Below, one piece after another: positions 25,609-34,157 of a DNA stretch of 64,000 nt; within the stretch, counting starts at the first letter, position 1, and the number at the start of each line of letters is the position of its first letter. The notes under the pieces were generated by a model. The model saw only the letters and a program-made list of their open reading frames with translations, was not told the origin of the DNA and made no database searches. Origin of the DNA: Candidatus Kryptonium sp. (GTDB taxonomy: Bacteria; Bacteroidota; Ignavibacteria; Kryptoniales; Kryptoniaceae); contig JANXBN010000001.1 of the NCBI GenBank assembly GCA_025060635.1, positions 691,284-755,283 on the forward strand. Reading direction: 5' to 3'. A program made the position numbers and the translations under genes.

Positions 25609-27654
25609 ATGGCAAGAAAAATTCACCTTCTGGTAATTAACCTGCTCATCATCTTCTTGTTAATTCTTCCAGTTTATGCTCAAAAGAGAGCCATAACTGT
25701 TGAGGACCTTTGGGCAATGAAGAGAGTGTCAAATCTTGCACTTTCTCCCGATGGTAAGTGGATTGCTTATGTTCTTACTTCTTATAACATGCAGGAAAAC
25801 AAAGGGCAAAGGGACATTTACCTTGTTTCAATTGACGGAAAAGAAAAAATACAATTAACGAAAGGTGAGGGTTCAAATTATTCACCAGCTTGGTCTCCGG
25901 ACGGTAAAAAAATTGCCTTTATCTCAACTCGGGATGGTGAACCGCAGGTTTATATCATGGAAATTGAAACTGGGATGATGAAGAAAATGACAAACATTGC
26001 TCTTGGAGCTGATGGCGTCATTTGGTCTCCCGATGGGAAATATCTTGCCTTTGTATCACAAGTTTATCCTGATTGTCCTGATAACGATTGCAATTTAAAA
26101 AGAGAAAAAGAAAGAGAAACAAGCAAAGTAAAAGCGAAAATTTTCACAACTTTGCCATTTAGAATTTGGAACAGATGGATTGACAACAAAAGAAGCCATT
26201 TATTTACCGTTGATGTCAAGACAGGAAAAGTTGTTGATGTAACACCGGGCGATTATGATACTCCGCCGATAGATCTCGGTGGTAAAATTGATTACGCTTT
26301 CTCGCCGGATGGGAAAGAAATTTGCTTCGTGAGAAACACAGATACGATGATCGCCATAAGCACAAACAACGATCTTTTCATCACAACTCCAGATGGTGGG
26401 AATATAAAGAGAATCACGACAAACAAAGCAAACGACAATCAACCCGTTTATTCACCAGATGGGAAATACATCGCCTATAGAGCTCAATTCAGAGCTGGGT
26501 TTGAATCTGATAAATACAGATTGATGCTTTATGAAAGGGAAACAGGAAGAATTATCAACCTCACCGAAAATTTTGATCGTTCTGTTGAGGAAGTCATTTG
26601 GTCTCCTGATGGCAAGTTCATATACTTTACTGCAGAAGATCAAGGATATAATTCAATTTACCGAATTGATGTGAAAACAGGGGAAATTAAGCAAATAACG
26701 GAAAAAAGCTATAATACGGAGATATCAATTACTCCAGATGGACGGTTTTTAGTTTTTAAGAGGGAATCGGCTAAAAAACCAGCTGAGATTTATCGGCTTG
26801 ATCTTACGAGTTCAGAAGTTATCCAGTTGACAAATCATAATGACTCTTTGCTTTCCCATCTTGAGATGAATTCGCTTGAAGAGTTTTGGTTTTCTGGTGC
26901 TGGTGGGACGAGAGTTCATGGTTTTATCTTAAAACCGCCATTCTTTGACGCAAGCAAGAAATATCCGACGGTTTTTCTAATTCACGGTGGACCTCAATCT
27001 ATGTGGGCTGATAATTTTCACTACAGATGGAACGCGCAAATGTTTGCCTCACGAGGCTATGTCGTTGTTCTTATCAATCCTCGTGGTTCAACAGGATATG
27101 GTCAAAAGTTTACGGATGAAATAAGTGGTGATTGGGGCGGAAAAGTTTTTGAGGACTTGATGAAAGGAGTTGAGTATGTGATAAAGACATATAAGTTCGT
27201 TGATAAAGATAGAATAGGCGCAGCTGGAGCTTCTTATGGTGGATATATGATTAATTGGATCGCTGGACATAACGATAAAGGAATTTTCAAATGTCTCGTC
27301 TCGCACGCCGGTGTCTTTGATCTTCAAAGTATGTATGGCTCAACGGAAGAGCTGTGGTTCCCAGAATGGGAATTTAAAGGAACACCTTGGACAAATCCCG
27401 AACAATATAGGAAATGGTCGCCAAGTTATTATGTTAAGAATTTTAAAACTCCAACTCTCGTAATCCACGGCCAACTTGATTATAGAGTTGATGTAAGCCA
27501 AGGATTTATGATGTTTACAGCGTTGCAAAGAATGGGAGTTCCATCAAAAATGCTTTATTTCCCTGACGAAGGACATCATATTCTAAAACCACAAAATGCA
27601 AAATTGTGGTGGACAACAGTTCTTGACTGGCTTGATCAGTACTTGAAGAAATAG
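25609..27654 (+). CDS. S9 family prolyl oligopeptidase-like peptidase, exported
   Basis: A 681-residue serine peptidase of the dipeptidyl-peptidase/acylaminoacyl-peptidase group (S9). It has a signal peptide (LLVINLLIIFLLILPVYAQK), then a beta-propeller with repeated SPDGKWIAYV-type blades (near 44, 96, 138, 227, 283 and 328), and a C-terminal alpha/beta hydrolase. The triad is visible: Ser542 in GASYGGYM, Asp624 in GQLDYRVD and a His near 655 in DEGHH. The HGGPQSMW oxyanion-region motif is present. It likely degrades peptides in the periplasm or on the surface as a nutrient enzyme. The gene stands alone. Confidence 0.93.
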   Translation: MARKIHLLVINLLIIFLLILPVYAQKRAITVEDLWAMKRVSNLALSPDGKWIAYVLTSYNMQENKGQRDIYLVSIDGKEKIQLTKGEGSNYSPAWSPDGKKIAFISTRDGEPQVYIMEIETGMMKKMTNIALGADGVIWSPDGKYLAFVSQVYPDCPDNDCNLKREKERETSKVKAKIFTTLPFRIWNRWIDNKRSHLFTVDVKTGKVVDVTPGDYDTPPIDLGGKIDYAFSPDGKEICFVRNTDTMIAISTNNDLFITTPDGGNIKRITTNKANDNQPVYSPDGKYIAYRAQFRAGFESDKYRLMLYERETGRIINLTENFDRSVEEVIWSPDGKFIYFTAEDQGYNSIYRIDVKTGEIKQITEKSYNTEISITPDGRFLVFKRESAKKPAEIYRLDLTSSEVIQLTNHNDSLLSHLEMNSLEEFWFSGAGGTRVHGFILKPPFFDASKKYPTVFLIHGGPQSMWADNFHYRWNAQMFASRGYVVVLINPRGSTGYGQKFTDEISGDWGGKVFEDLMKGVEYVIKTYKFVDKDRIGAAGASYGGYMINWIAGHNDKGIFKCLVSHAGVFDLQSMYGSTEELWFPEWEFKGTPWTNPEQYRKWSPSYYVKNFKTPTLVIHGQLDYRVDVSQGFMMFTALQRMGVPSKMLYFPDEGHHILKPQNAKLWWTTVLDWLDQYLKK

Positions 27655-27820
27655 ATTACTTTGACCAACAAAGCCTAATTATGTCTTTATAAAAATTTGA
27701 GTTTAACCAAGGCGAGTGTTTTTTGTTGATGTGTTTTGGCAGTTAAGAGTAGTTTTAATTTGAAAAAGTGTGATTTGGTGGTTTTTAAAAAATGTGTTTC
27801 ATAAAGAAAATAGGGAAACT

Positions 27821-28993
27821 ATGCAGAGTAAAATAAATGTCAAAACAGCTTTTTTTGTTATCACATTGCTTGGATTTGTCAGCTTATTTGCCGATATAAC
27901 TTACGAAGGAGCTCGGGGTATTGTTGGACCTTTTTTATTTACACTTGGTGCGAGTGCGACGGTTGTTGGATTTGTTGGTGGTTTAGGAGAACTTGTTGGA
28001 TATGGTTTGCGCTTTGTTTCTGGTTATGTTGTTGATAAAACAAAAAGATATTGGATTATAACCGGTGCTGGTTATTTTATTAATCTTGTCGCAGTTCCTT
28101 TGCTTGCTTTTGCTGGGAATTTGGAAATTGCTTCTGCTTTGATTATAGCCGAAAGATTTGGCAAAGCGATAAGAACACCAGCACGCGATACAATTTTATC
28201 TTATGCTTCTTCAAATATCGGGTATGGAAAGGGATTTGGGCTTCATGAGGCTCTTGACCAAATTGGAGCCATAATAGGACCTTTGATTGTTGCAGGAGCT
28301 ATTTATAAAACTCAAAGTTATTCAAATGCTTTTTTACTTCTTGGAATCCCAGCGGCTTTATCTCTATTAACACTTTTTATAACAATGACAATTTTTCCGA
28401 AGCCAGAAACACTTGAATTTAAAACGACAAATTTAAGTGATGATAGATTAGGACAAACTTTCTATCTTTATCTTTTGTTCAGTGCGCTCACAATATCCGG
28501 CTATCCTCATTTTCAAATTATATCTTACCATTTGAAGAAAACTCAAATTGTTTCTGATGAGATAATCCCAGCTTTGTTTGCTCTTGCTATGGGTATTGAT
28601 GCTTTGACTGCGCTCGTTATCGGAGGTGTGTTTGATAAGTTTAAAATTAAAACTCTCTTTTTTATACCTGTTTTTTCAATTCCTATTTCGTTTCTCTCGT
28701 TTGCTATGAATGATCTTTTTACAGTGGTTGTTGCTATCGTTTTGTGGGGGATTGTTATGGGATTTCAAGAAACCGCCATGAAATCAGCCGTAGCTGAACT
28801 CGTTCCTCCGGAAAAGCGAGGTTCTGCATTTGGAATGTTTCACGGGTTATTTGGATTTTCATGGTTCGTGGGAAGCTTCATTTTTGGAAAGCTGTATGAT
28901 ATTTCAATTTTGTATTTAGTTATCTTCTCGGTCGGGCTTCAGATTTTATCCTTGTTTGTTTTTCTTTACTTAAGGCGTAAGGTCATTTTGTAA
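27821..28993 (+). CDS. Major facilitator superfamily transporter
   Basis: A 390-residue, 12-helix permease. It has the MFS loop 2-3 region (GYGLRFVSGYVVDKTKRYW), the segment ERFGKAIRTPARDTILSYAS and PPEKRGSAFGMFHGLFGFSW in the second half. This resembles the Bacteroidetes/Chlorobi MFS subgroup often near metal or drug efflux genes; the substrate is unknown. ATG 27821 is preferred. The frame can be extended to a GTG at 27770, but that would add an unusual charged stretch, and no ribosome-binding site is seen there. Its 3' end contains the TTG of the ffh promoter. Confidence 0.85.
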   Translation: MQSKINVKTAFFVITLLGFVSLFADITYEGARGIVGPFLFTLGASATVVGFVGGLGELVGYGLRFVSGYVVDKTKRYWIITGAGYFINLVAVPLLAFAGNLEIASALIIAERFGKAIRTPARDTILSYASSNIGYGKGFGLHEALDQIGAIIGPLIVAGAIYKTQSYSNAFLLLGIPAALSLLTLFITMTIFPKPETLEFKTTNLSDDRLGQTFYLYLLFSALTISGYPHFQIISYHLKKTQIVSDEIIPALFALAMGIDALTALVIGGVFDKFKIKTLFFIPVFSIPISFLSFAMNDLFTVVVAIVLWGIVMGFQETAMKSAVAELVPPEKRGSAFGMFHGLFGFSWFVGSFIFGKLYDISILYLVIFSVGLQILSLFVFLYLRRKVIL

Positions 28994-29018
28994 AAGATAT
29001 TGATTTTTCGTAAATTTG
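28988..29018 (+). promoter_or_regulatory. Candidate Bacteroidetes-type promoter for the ffh-rplS operon
   Basis: TTG at 28988-28990 (overlapping the end of the MFS gene) and TAAATTTG at 29011-29018 are separated by 20 bases, matching TTG-N19-21-TAnnTTTG. It lies 48 bases before the ffh ATG. The arrangement is identical to that at 2380-2410. Confidence 0.55.
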
Positions 29019-29066
29019 CAAGGCATGAAAAATTGATCCATTCCGTTAAAAAATAATTTTAAAGTG

Positions 29067-30383
29067 ATGTTTGAGGAAATAACACAAAAATTTGAACTGC
29101 TTTTTAAGAAAATTCGTGGTCAGGCAAGAATTACGGAGTCAAACATAGCTGAAACGATGCGCGAGGTAAGGCGCGTGTTGCTTGAAGCGGATGTCAATTA
29201 TAAAGTGGTGAAGGAATTTACTGAAAAAGTTCAGCAGAAAGCGCTTGGTCAAGAGGTTTTGCGAAGCATTACGCCAGGGCAGATGTTGATAAAAATTATA
29301 TATGATGAACTTGTTAATTTAATGGGTTCAACTCGTGCTGATATAAAATTTTCACCGAATCCGCCTACAGTGATAATGGTCGTTGGACTTCAAGGTTCAG
29401 GTAAGACGACCTTTTGCGCAAAGCTTGCAAATCACCTGAAACATAAAGGTAGACATCCGCTTCTTGTTGCAGCGGATATACATCGCCCTGCAGCTGTTGA
29501 ACAGCTTAAACAACTTGGCGAGCAAATTCAAATTCCAGTGTTTTCAATAGATTCAAATACTGATGCAATTAAAATTGCAGTGGATTCAATTGACTATGCG
29601 AGAAAAAATTATAGAGATGTTGTTATAATTGATACTGCCGGAAGAATGCACATAGATGAGGAAATGATGCAAGAGATTGAAAAAATTAAAGAAGCAGTGA
29701 AACCTCATGAAATTCTGTTCGTCGTTGATTCAATGACAGGACAAGAAGCTGTGAATGTTGCTAAAGAATTTAATGATAGATTAAATTTTGATGGTGTTGT
29801 TTTAACTAAACTTGATGGCGATGCTCGTGGAGGCGCTGCTCTTTCAATTAAAGCGGTCGTAAATAAACCAATAAAGTTCGTAAGTGTCGGAGAAAAGCTT
29901 GATGCGCTTGAACCGTTCTATCCAGATAGAATGGCTTCAAGAATTCTCGGAATGGGTGATATAATAACTCTTGTTGAGAAAGCACAAAAGCAGGTTGACG
30001 AAGAAAAAGCGAGAAAACTTGAAGAAAAATTAAGAAAAAATCAATTCACACTTGAAGATTTCAGAGATCAGATAAGAGAGATAAGGAGAATGGGTCCGCT
30101 GAAAGAAATTTTGAGCATGATACCAGGAGTCGGAAGCGCGATAAGAAATGTTGATATAGATGAAAGGGAACTTGTAAAAATTGAAGCAATAATAAATTCA
30201 ATGACACCTGAGGAGAGACGAAAACCGCAGATAATCAACGCAAGCCGTAAAAGAAGAATTGCAATGGGAAGTGGGACAACGGTTCAAGATGTAAATAGAT
30301 TGTTGAAACAATTTGAAGAAATGCAAAAGTTGATAAAGCAACTAAATCGTGGGAAATTTAGAGGATTTAAAATTCCATTTTGA
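29067..30383 (+). CDS. ffh: Signal recognition particle protein Ffh
   Basis: Ffh is the SRP54 GTPase that binds signal sequences of nascent membrane proteins together with SRP RNA and docks with FtsY. The 438 residues contain the N domain (EVRRVLLEADVNYKVVKEF), the G domain with GLQGSGKTTFCAKLA, DTAGRMHIDEEM and TKLDGDARGGAA, and an M domain near 300-438 (IREIRRMGPLKEILSMIPG). The M domain is less methionine-rich than in mesophiles. ATG 29067 is preferred over the adjoining GTG 29064. It is the first gene of the ffh-rpsP-khpA-rimM-trmD-rplS operon. Confidence 0.95.
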   Translation: MFEEITQKFELLFKKIRGQARITESNIAETMREVRRVLLEADVNYKVVKEFTEKVQQKALGQEVLRSITPGQMLIKIIYDELVNLMGSTRADIKFSPNPPTVIMVVGLQGSGKTTFCAKLANHLKHKGRHPLLVAADIHRPAAVEQLKQLGEQIQIPVFSIDSNTDAIKIAVDSIDYARKNYRDVVIIDTAGRMHIDEEMMQEIEKIKEAVKPHEILFVVDSMTGQEAVNVAKEFNDRLNFDGVVLTKLDGDARGGAALSIKAVVNKPIKFVSVGEKLDALEPFYPDRMASRILGMGDIITLVEKAQKQVDEEKARKLEEKLRKNQFTLEDFRDQIREIRRMGPLKEILSMIPGVGSAIRNVDIDERELVKIEAIINSMTPEERRKPQIINASRKRRIAMGSGTTVQDVNRLLKQFEEMQKLIKQLNRGKFRGFKIPF

Positions 30384-30390
30384 ATAAATC

Positions 30391-30854
30391 ATGGCAAAAG
30401 CGAAACAAACAAAATTATCGCAGGCTCTTAAAGTTGAAATAGACAAAATTGTTAATGATAGAATAAAACCGCAAGCTGTGACAAAAAGTGATCTTGATGA
30501 AGTGAAGAATTTTTTGAAAGAGATAAGCGAAGGTCTAAAGAGCGCATTGGAAAGTATAATTTTATTACAGCAACCAAATGAGATAACAATCAATAAGAGA
30601 ATTAGCAGAGGATATATCTCTGACAAGGAAGGTGACAAAATTGAAGTTAACATAGTAGGCGAAGGTGAAAAGAATGACGAAAGTATAATGATAATAGGTG
30701 AATGCAAATCGCAACTTTCAAAAAATGATGTTGACGATTTTGTTGTTTATGCAAGCATTTCTCCAGTATCGTCACTCATATGATAAGCGAGCCCAAGGTT
30801 GAGGAGTATTTGAAAGCCAAGTGAATAGCACTTTATTATTCGTATGACTTTTAA
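30391..30854 (+). pseudogene. Decayed coiled-coil plus PD-(D/E)XK-like protein (DUF3782-type)
   Basis: An open frame of 130 codons (30391-30783) starts with a helical region (SDLDEVKNFLKEISEGLKSA). It then has EVNIVGEGEKNDESIMIIGE, CKSQLSKNDVDDF and stops at TGA 30781. The GECK element is the E-x-K part of a restriction-endonuclease-like fold. Past the stop, in another frame (from CAT 30777), the sequence reads HMISEPKVEEYLKAK, then TGA at 30822, then IALYYSYDF and TAA at 30852. That is the usual C-terminus of this family (VEEYAKEKGIALYWTYDF-like), with GGA probably mutated to TGA. About 60 residues between the two parts appear deleted. It is therefore most likely a broken gene between ffh and rpsP. 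Confidence 0.72.
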
Positions 30855-30882
30855 AATTTAAAAACAAAAAATGGGAGAAGAT

Positions 30883-31308
30883 TTGGCTGTAAAGATTCGT
30901 TTGCAAAGATTCGGAAAGAAAAAACAACCATTTTACAGAATCGTAGTTGCAGATTCAAGAGAACCAAGGGATGGGAAGTATATTGAATCTGTTGGATGGT
31001 ATAATCCAATTCCAGAGCCAATGCAGGTTGAAATCAAAGAAGATAGGGTAATTCATTGGCTCAAGAAAGGTGCAATCCCGACGGACACTGTCAAAGCTCT
31101 TTTAAGAAGGAAGGGCATATGGTTGAAGTGGTCCTATATGAAGCAAGGAAAAGATGAGGCATTCATTCAGGCTGAGTATGAAAAATGGCTTCAGCTACAA
31201 ATGAACAGGGAAAAGAGAGAAAAGGAAAGAAAAGAGAGAAGAAGATTAAGAAAGAAGCAAAAAGAATCTGAAAAAGGAAGTTCTGAACAAGGAGGAGCGC
31301 CATCTTAA
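30883..31308 (+). CDS. rpsP: 30S ribosomal protein S16
   Basis: S16 is a small-subunit assembly protein. The core is canonical: [40 protein letters not shown] and [20 protein letters not shown] lysine/arginine/glutamate-rich tail of about 55 residues extends beyond the usual ~85-residue protein. TTG 30883 is chosen because GGGAG at 30873-30877 sits 5 bases before it and the product then starts like other S16 proteins (AVKIRLQRF). An in-frame ATG at 30871 has no ribosome-binding site and would use the SD sequence as codons. Confidence 0.9.
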   Translation: MAVKIRLQRFGKKKQPFYRIVVADSREPRDGKYIESVGWYNPIPEPMQVEIKEDRVIHWLKKGAIPTDTVKALLRRKGIWLKWSYMKQGKDEAFIQAEYEKWLQLQMNREKREKERKERRRLRKKQKESEKGSSEQGGAPS

Positions 31309-31366
31309 TGAATTTAATTCTGCTGGTGACGCCCTCCTAAACATAAACTGAAACACTACGGAGGGC
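31290..31366 (+). promoter_or_regulatory. Mutually exclusive hairpins that hide or free the khpA ribosome-binding site
   Basis: GCCCTCC at 31331-31337 pairs perfectly with GGAGGGC at 31360-31366, which includes the Shine-Dalgarno sequence of khpA. The same CCTCC block can instead pair with AGGAGG at 31290-31295, inside the end of rpsP: CGCCCTCCT (31330-31338) with AGGAGG and GCG (31297-31299) around one bulged A. Ribosomes reaching the end of rpsP would decide which helix forms. Pairings are seen directly; regulation is inferred. Confidence 0.5.
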
Positions 31367-31372
31367 TGAAAA

Positions 31373-31603
31373 ATGCGTGAATTTTTGGAATTTATCGCAA
31401 AACATTTGGTTGACAGACCAGAAGATGTGAAGATTACGATGGAGGACAGAGAAAATCGTGTGATTTTCAGATTACAAGTCGGTGAAGGTGATGTTGGTAA
31501 AGTTATAGGAAGGAAAGGAAGAACTGCAAACGCTATGCGCGTTCTTCTTAGCGCAGTCGCTGCAAAGGAAGGAAAAAGGGCGATACTTGAAATTTTACAG
31601 TGA
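31373..31603 (+). CDS. khpA: KhpA, KH-domain RNA-binding protein
   Basis: A 76-residue single KH domain with the RNA-binding loop in VGKVIGRKGRTANAMRVLLS (GRKG in place of GxxG). KhpA, alone or with KhpB, binds many small RNAs and mRNAs in bacteria. The position between rpsP and rimM is conserved across many phyla. ATG 31373 has a GGAGGG site 7 bases upstream, which lies in a predicted hairpin. Confidence 0.92.
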   Translation: MREFLEFIAKHLVDRPEDVKITMEDRENRVIFRLQVGEGDVGKVIGRKGRTANAMRVLLSAVAAKEGKRAILEILQ

Positions 31604-31653
31604 AGCGGTTTGTTTTAATTTCGCTTCACTCAAATTTTTGGCGAGGCAAAGAT

Positions 31654-32049
31654 ATGTTTAAATTAGCAATTCTCTTGTTTTCATTTGCTCTTGAAAGTTT
31701 AGCGTATGATGATACGGTTCGTTGTAATTTCACGCTTCCAGATTCGGGATTAAAGAATGGAAGAAATCAAGAAATCAACGACGAAGCTGATTTTTTTGAA
31801 AAAGCGAAAGTTTTGCAAATGGAATTTGATGTGTTTGATAACGAAAAGATTGAAAAAAGTATGGAAAACATTAGAGAGCGATTGAAGAATATACCTTTTG
31901 AGAAAGGACTGCGCGTTCCAGGAAAAATTTTTCTTGTTGAGAGATTTGATGAAACTGGTTTAACCAAGGGAAATGTTAAGTATTTTATCCGAATTTGGAA
32001 GCATCCGCCGAAAGAAAAATTTAATATGCCAACATTTAAGTTAAGGTAG
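31654..32049 (+). CDS. Small secreted protein of unknown function
   Basis: A 131-residue protein with a signal peptide (MFKLAILLFSFALESLAYDD). The mature part is charged and mostly helical (NEKIEKSMENIRERLKNIPF, then RVPGKIFLVERFDETGLTKG). No family is recognised. ATG 31654 is chosen because GAGG lies 7 bases upstream and the signal peptide starts there; a GTG at 31600 overlapping the khpA stop would add 18 residues and spoil the signal. It is inserted in the otherwise conserved khpA-rimM interval, in the operon's direction. Confidence 0.68.
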   Translation: MFKLAILLFSFALESLAYDDTVRCNFTLPDSGLKNGRNQEINDEADFFEKAKVLQMEFDVFDNEKIEKSMENIRERLKNIPFEKGLRVPGKIFLVERFDETGLTKGNVKYFIRIWKHPPKEKFNMPTFKLR

Positions 32050-32065
32050 AAAGATCTACGACGCT

Positions 32066-32575
32066 ATGGGAGATCTATGTATAATTGGAAAAGTTTTGAG
32101 ACCTTATGGACTCAAGGGACAGATATGCGTCAAACCTATAACTGATTTCGTTAACAGGTTTAAAAAACTAAAGCGCGTTTATGTCGGCGATAATCCTATT
32201 GAAGTAGAAGAACATTATATCGTGAGTTCTTTTTTACACAATGAAGAGGTCATTTTAAAGTTTAAAAACATAAACGACAGAACAGCAGCTGAATCGTTCT
32301 CTGGAAAATTTATCTATATACCTGAGGAAGAACTTCTTCCCTTGCCCGAAGGTTTTTACTATGTTCATGATTTGATCGGACTGAAAGTTTATGATGTTAA
32401 TGGTAGGAAGATCGGCGTGATAACCGATGTGTGGCTTCTCCCCGCGAACGATGTCTATGTGGTTGAATCAAAAGGGAAGGAAATTTTAATTCCAGCAATA
32501 AGCGAAGTTGTTAAAAAAGTTGACCTTGAGAATAAGATGGTCATAATTGAGCCAATGGAAGGTTTAATTGAATGA
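32066..32575 (+). CDS. rimM: Ribosome maturation factor RimM
   Basis: RimM binds S19 and helps 30S head assembly. The 169 residues show the N-terminal RimM domain (IIGKVLRPYGLKGQICVKPI) and a C-terminal PRC barrel (DLIGLKVYDVNGRKIGVITD, ANDVYVVESKGKEILIPAI). The gene follows the secreted-protein gene by 16 bases and ends in the SD of trmD. Confidence 0.93.
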   Translation: MGDLCIIGKVLRPYGLKGQICVKPITDFVNRFKKLKRVYVGDNPIEVEEHYIVSSFLHNEEVILKFKNINDRTAAESFSGKFIYIPEEELLPLPEGFYYVHDLIGLKVYDVNGRKIGVITDVWLLPANDVYVVESKGKEILIPAISEVVKKVDLENKMVIIEPMEGLIE

Positions 32576-32590
32576 GGAGGTGATATTGAG

Positions 32591-33292
32591 ATGAGAATTG
32601 ATATAATAACTGCCGTTCCTCAAATATTTGAAAGCCCTTTGAATTCAAGCATAATCAAAAGAGCAAGGGAGAAAGGAATAGTTGAAATTTATGTCCATGA
32701 CTTGCATGATTACGGGATCGGAAGATATAGACAAATTGACGATCATCCCTATGGCGGAGGAGCCGGAATGATCTTGAAACCTGAACCAATTTTTGAATGT
32801 ATTGAAAAGTTGAAAAGCGAAAGAGAATACGATGAGATAATTTTTTTAACTCCCGATGGAGAACTTTTTAATCAGAAAATGGCAAATGAGCTCTCAAAAC
32901 TTAACAATATAATTATGCTCTGTGGTCATTATAAAGGAGTTGACGAGAGAGTAAGAGAAGCGCTTGTTACGAAAGAAATCTCAATCGGTGATTATGTATT
33001 AACTGGCGGAGAGCTTCCAGCGCTTGTTGTAATTGATGCAACGATTAGGCTTATTCCTGGCGTTCTTCATGATATTGAATCGGCTATGACTGATTCTTTT
33101 CAGACGGGTCTACTTGATCATCCACATTATACGAGACCCGCTGAATATAGAGGAATGAAGGTTCCAGAGGTTTTGCTTTCTGGAAATCATGAACTTATAA
33201 AAAAATGGAGATACGAAAAGGCACTTGAAAAAACGCTAAAAAGAAGAAAGGATTTGTTAAACAAAATCATAGGAGATGATAAAAATGGATAA
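32591..33292 (+). CDS. trmD: tRNA (guanine37-N1)-methyltransferase
   Basis: TrmD methylates G37 of tRNAs with SAM, preventing frameshifts. The 233 residues include the trefoil-knot motifs: [35 protein letters not shown] and [20 protein letters not shown] strong AGGAGGTG site precedes ATG 32591. The start lies 15 bases after rimM and the 3' end overlaps rplS by 8 bases. Confidence 0.95.
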   Translation: MRIDIITAVPQIFESPLNSSIIKRAREKGIVEIYVHDLHDYGIGRYRQIDDHPYGGGAGMILKPEPIFECIEKLKSEREYDEIIFLTPDGELFNQKMANELSKLNNIIMLCGHYKGVDERVREALVTKEISIGDYVLTGGELPALVVIDATIRLIPGVLHDIESAMTDSFQTGLLDHPHYTRPAEYRGMKVPEVLLSGNHELIKKWRYEKALEKTLKRRKDLLNKIIGDDKNG

Positions 33293-33626
33293 GGTGAAAC
33301 TCGTTGAATCAAAATACCTAAAAACCGACATACCTGATTTCAAACCAGGGGATACGGTCTCGGTGCATGTTCGGGTTATTGAGGGCGATAAGGAAAGAAT
33401 TCAAGAATTTGAAGGGATCGTGATATCAAGGAGAGGTAGTGGGCTTAATGAAACTTTCACTGTTCGCAAGATAAGTGATGGCGTTGGCGTTGAAAGGATA
33501 TTCCCGCTTCATTCACCATCAATCGCAAAAATTGAGGTGAAAAAACGAGGAGCGGTAAGAAGAGCGAAGCTGTATTACCTTCGTGAGATGAGCGCTAAAC
33601 AAGTCAGACAAAAGACATCAGAGTAA
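33285..33626 (+). CDS. rplS: 50S ribosomal protein L19
   Basis: A 113-residue L19, at the 30S-50S interface. Conserved segments: [60 protein letters not shown] and [22 protein letters not shown] 33285 is chosen: AGGAG at 33271-33275 is 9 bases upstream, while the in-frame ATG at 33276 directly abuts it. It is the last gene of the operon, followed by a terminator. Confidence 0.95.
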   Translation: MDKVKLVESKYLKTDIPDFKPGDTVSVHVRVIEGDKERIQEFEGIVISRRGSGLNETFTVRKISDGVGVERIFPLHSPSIAKIEVKKRGAVRRAKLYYLREMSAKQVRQKTSE

Positions 33627-33632
33627 AATCTT

Positions 33633-33659
33633 GAGACACGCGTCAGCGTGTCTCTTTTT
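33633..33659 (+). terminator. Intrinsic terminator after rplS
   Basis: GAGACACGC (33633-33641) and GCGTGTCTC (33646-33654) form a perfect 9-base stem with GTCA loop, followed by TTTTTA. It ends the ffh-rplS operon. Confidence 0.92.
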
Positions 33660-33684
33660 ATTTTAATTAAAAACGGAGTTTGAA

Positions 33685-34131
33685 ATGCTAAAGGTAGGTG
33701 ATAAAATCCCGAACTTTACAGCAATGTGCACAGATGGAACATCCTTAAGTTCTGAAAATTTGAAAGGAAAATGGAGTGTTATTTTCTTTTATCCGAAAGC
33801 ATTTACACCTGGTTGCACAAAAGAAGTTTGTAGTTTAAGAGATGGGGCTGAGCTGTTGTCAAAGTTCAATATAAATCTTTATGGCGTAAGCAAAGACGAT
33901 ATTGAAACTCAAAGAAAGTTTAAAGAGAAATATAAATTTCCGTATGAGCTTATTGCTGATAAAGACGGCGAGATTATAAAATCATTTGGCGTTTCAGGAC
34001 TATTTGGTTTTGCAAAAAGGGTAACATTTATAATAGATCCTGAAGGAAGAATCGCCGAGGTCATTGATAAGGTGCGGGTGTCCGATCATTATTTACAAGT
34101 AGCTGAAGCGTTGCAAAAGTTTTTAAAATAG
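33685..34131 (+). CDS. Thioredoxin-dependent peroxiredoxin, Bcp/PrxQ type
   Basis: A 148-residue peroxiredoxin that reduces hydrogen and alkyl peroxides. The peroxidatic Cys44 in FYPKAFTPGCTKEVCSLRD is followed by the resolving Cys49 five residues on, the atypical two-cysteine PrxQ arrangement. The family segment FPYELIADKDGEIIKSFGV follows. A GGAG site precedes ATG 33685. The gene lies 26 bases before mqnE and may be transcribed with it. Confidence 0.92.
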   Translation: MLKVGDKIPNFTAMCTDGTSLSSENLKGKWSVIFFYPKAFTPGCTKEVCSLRDGAELLSKFNINLYGVSKDDIETQRKFKEKYKFPYELIADKDGEIIKSFGVSGLFGFAKRVTFIIDPEGRIAEVIDKVRVSDHYLQVAEALQKFLK

Positions 34132-34157
34132 ATGAAAAACAAAGAAAACAATCAAAC

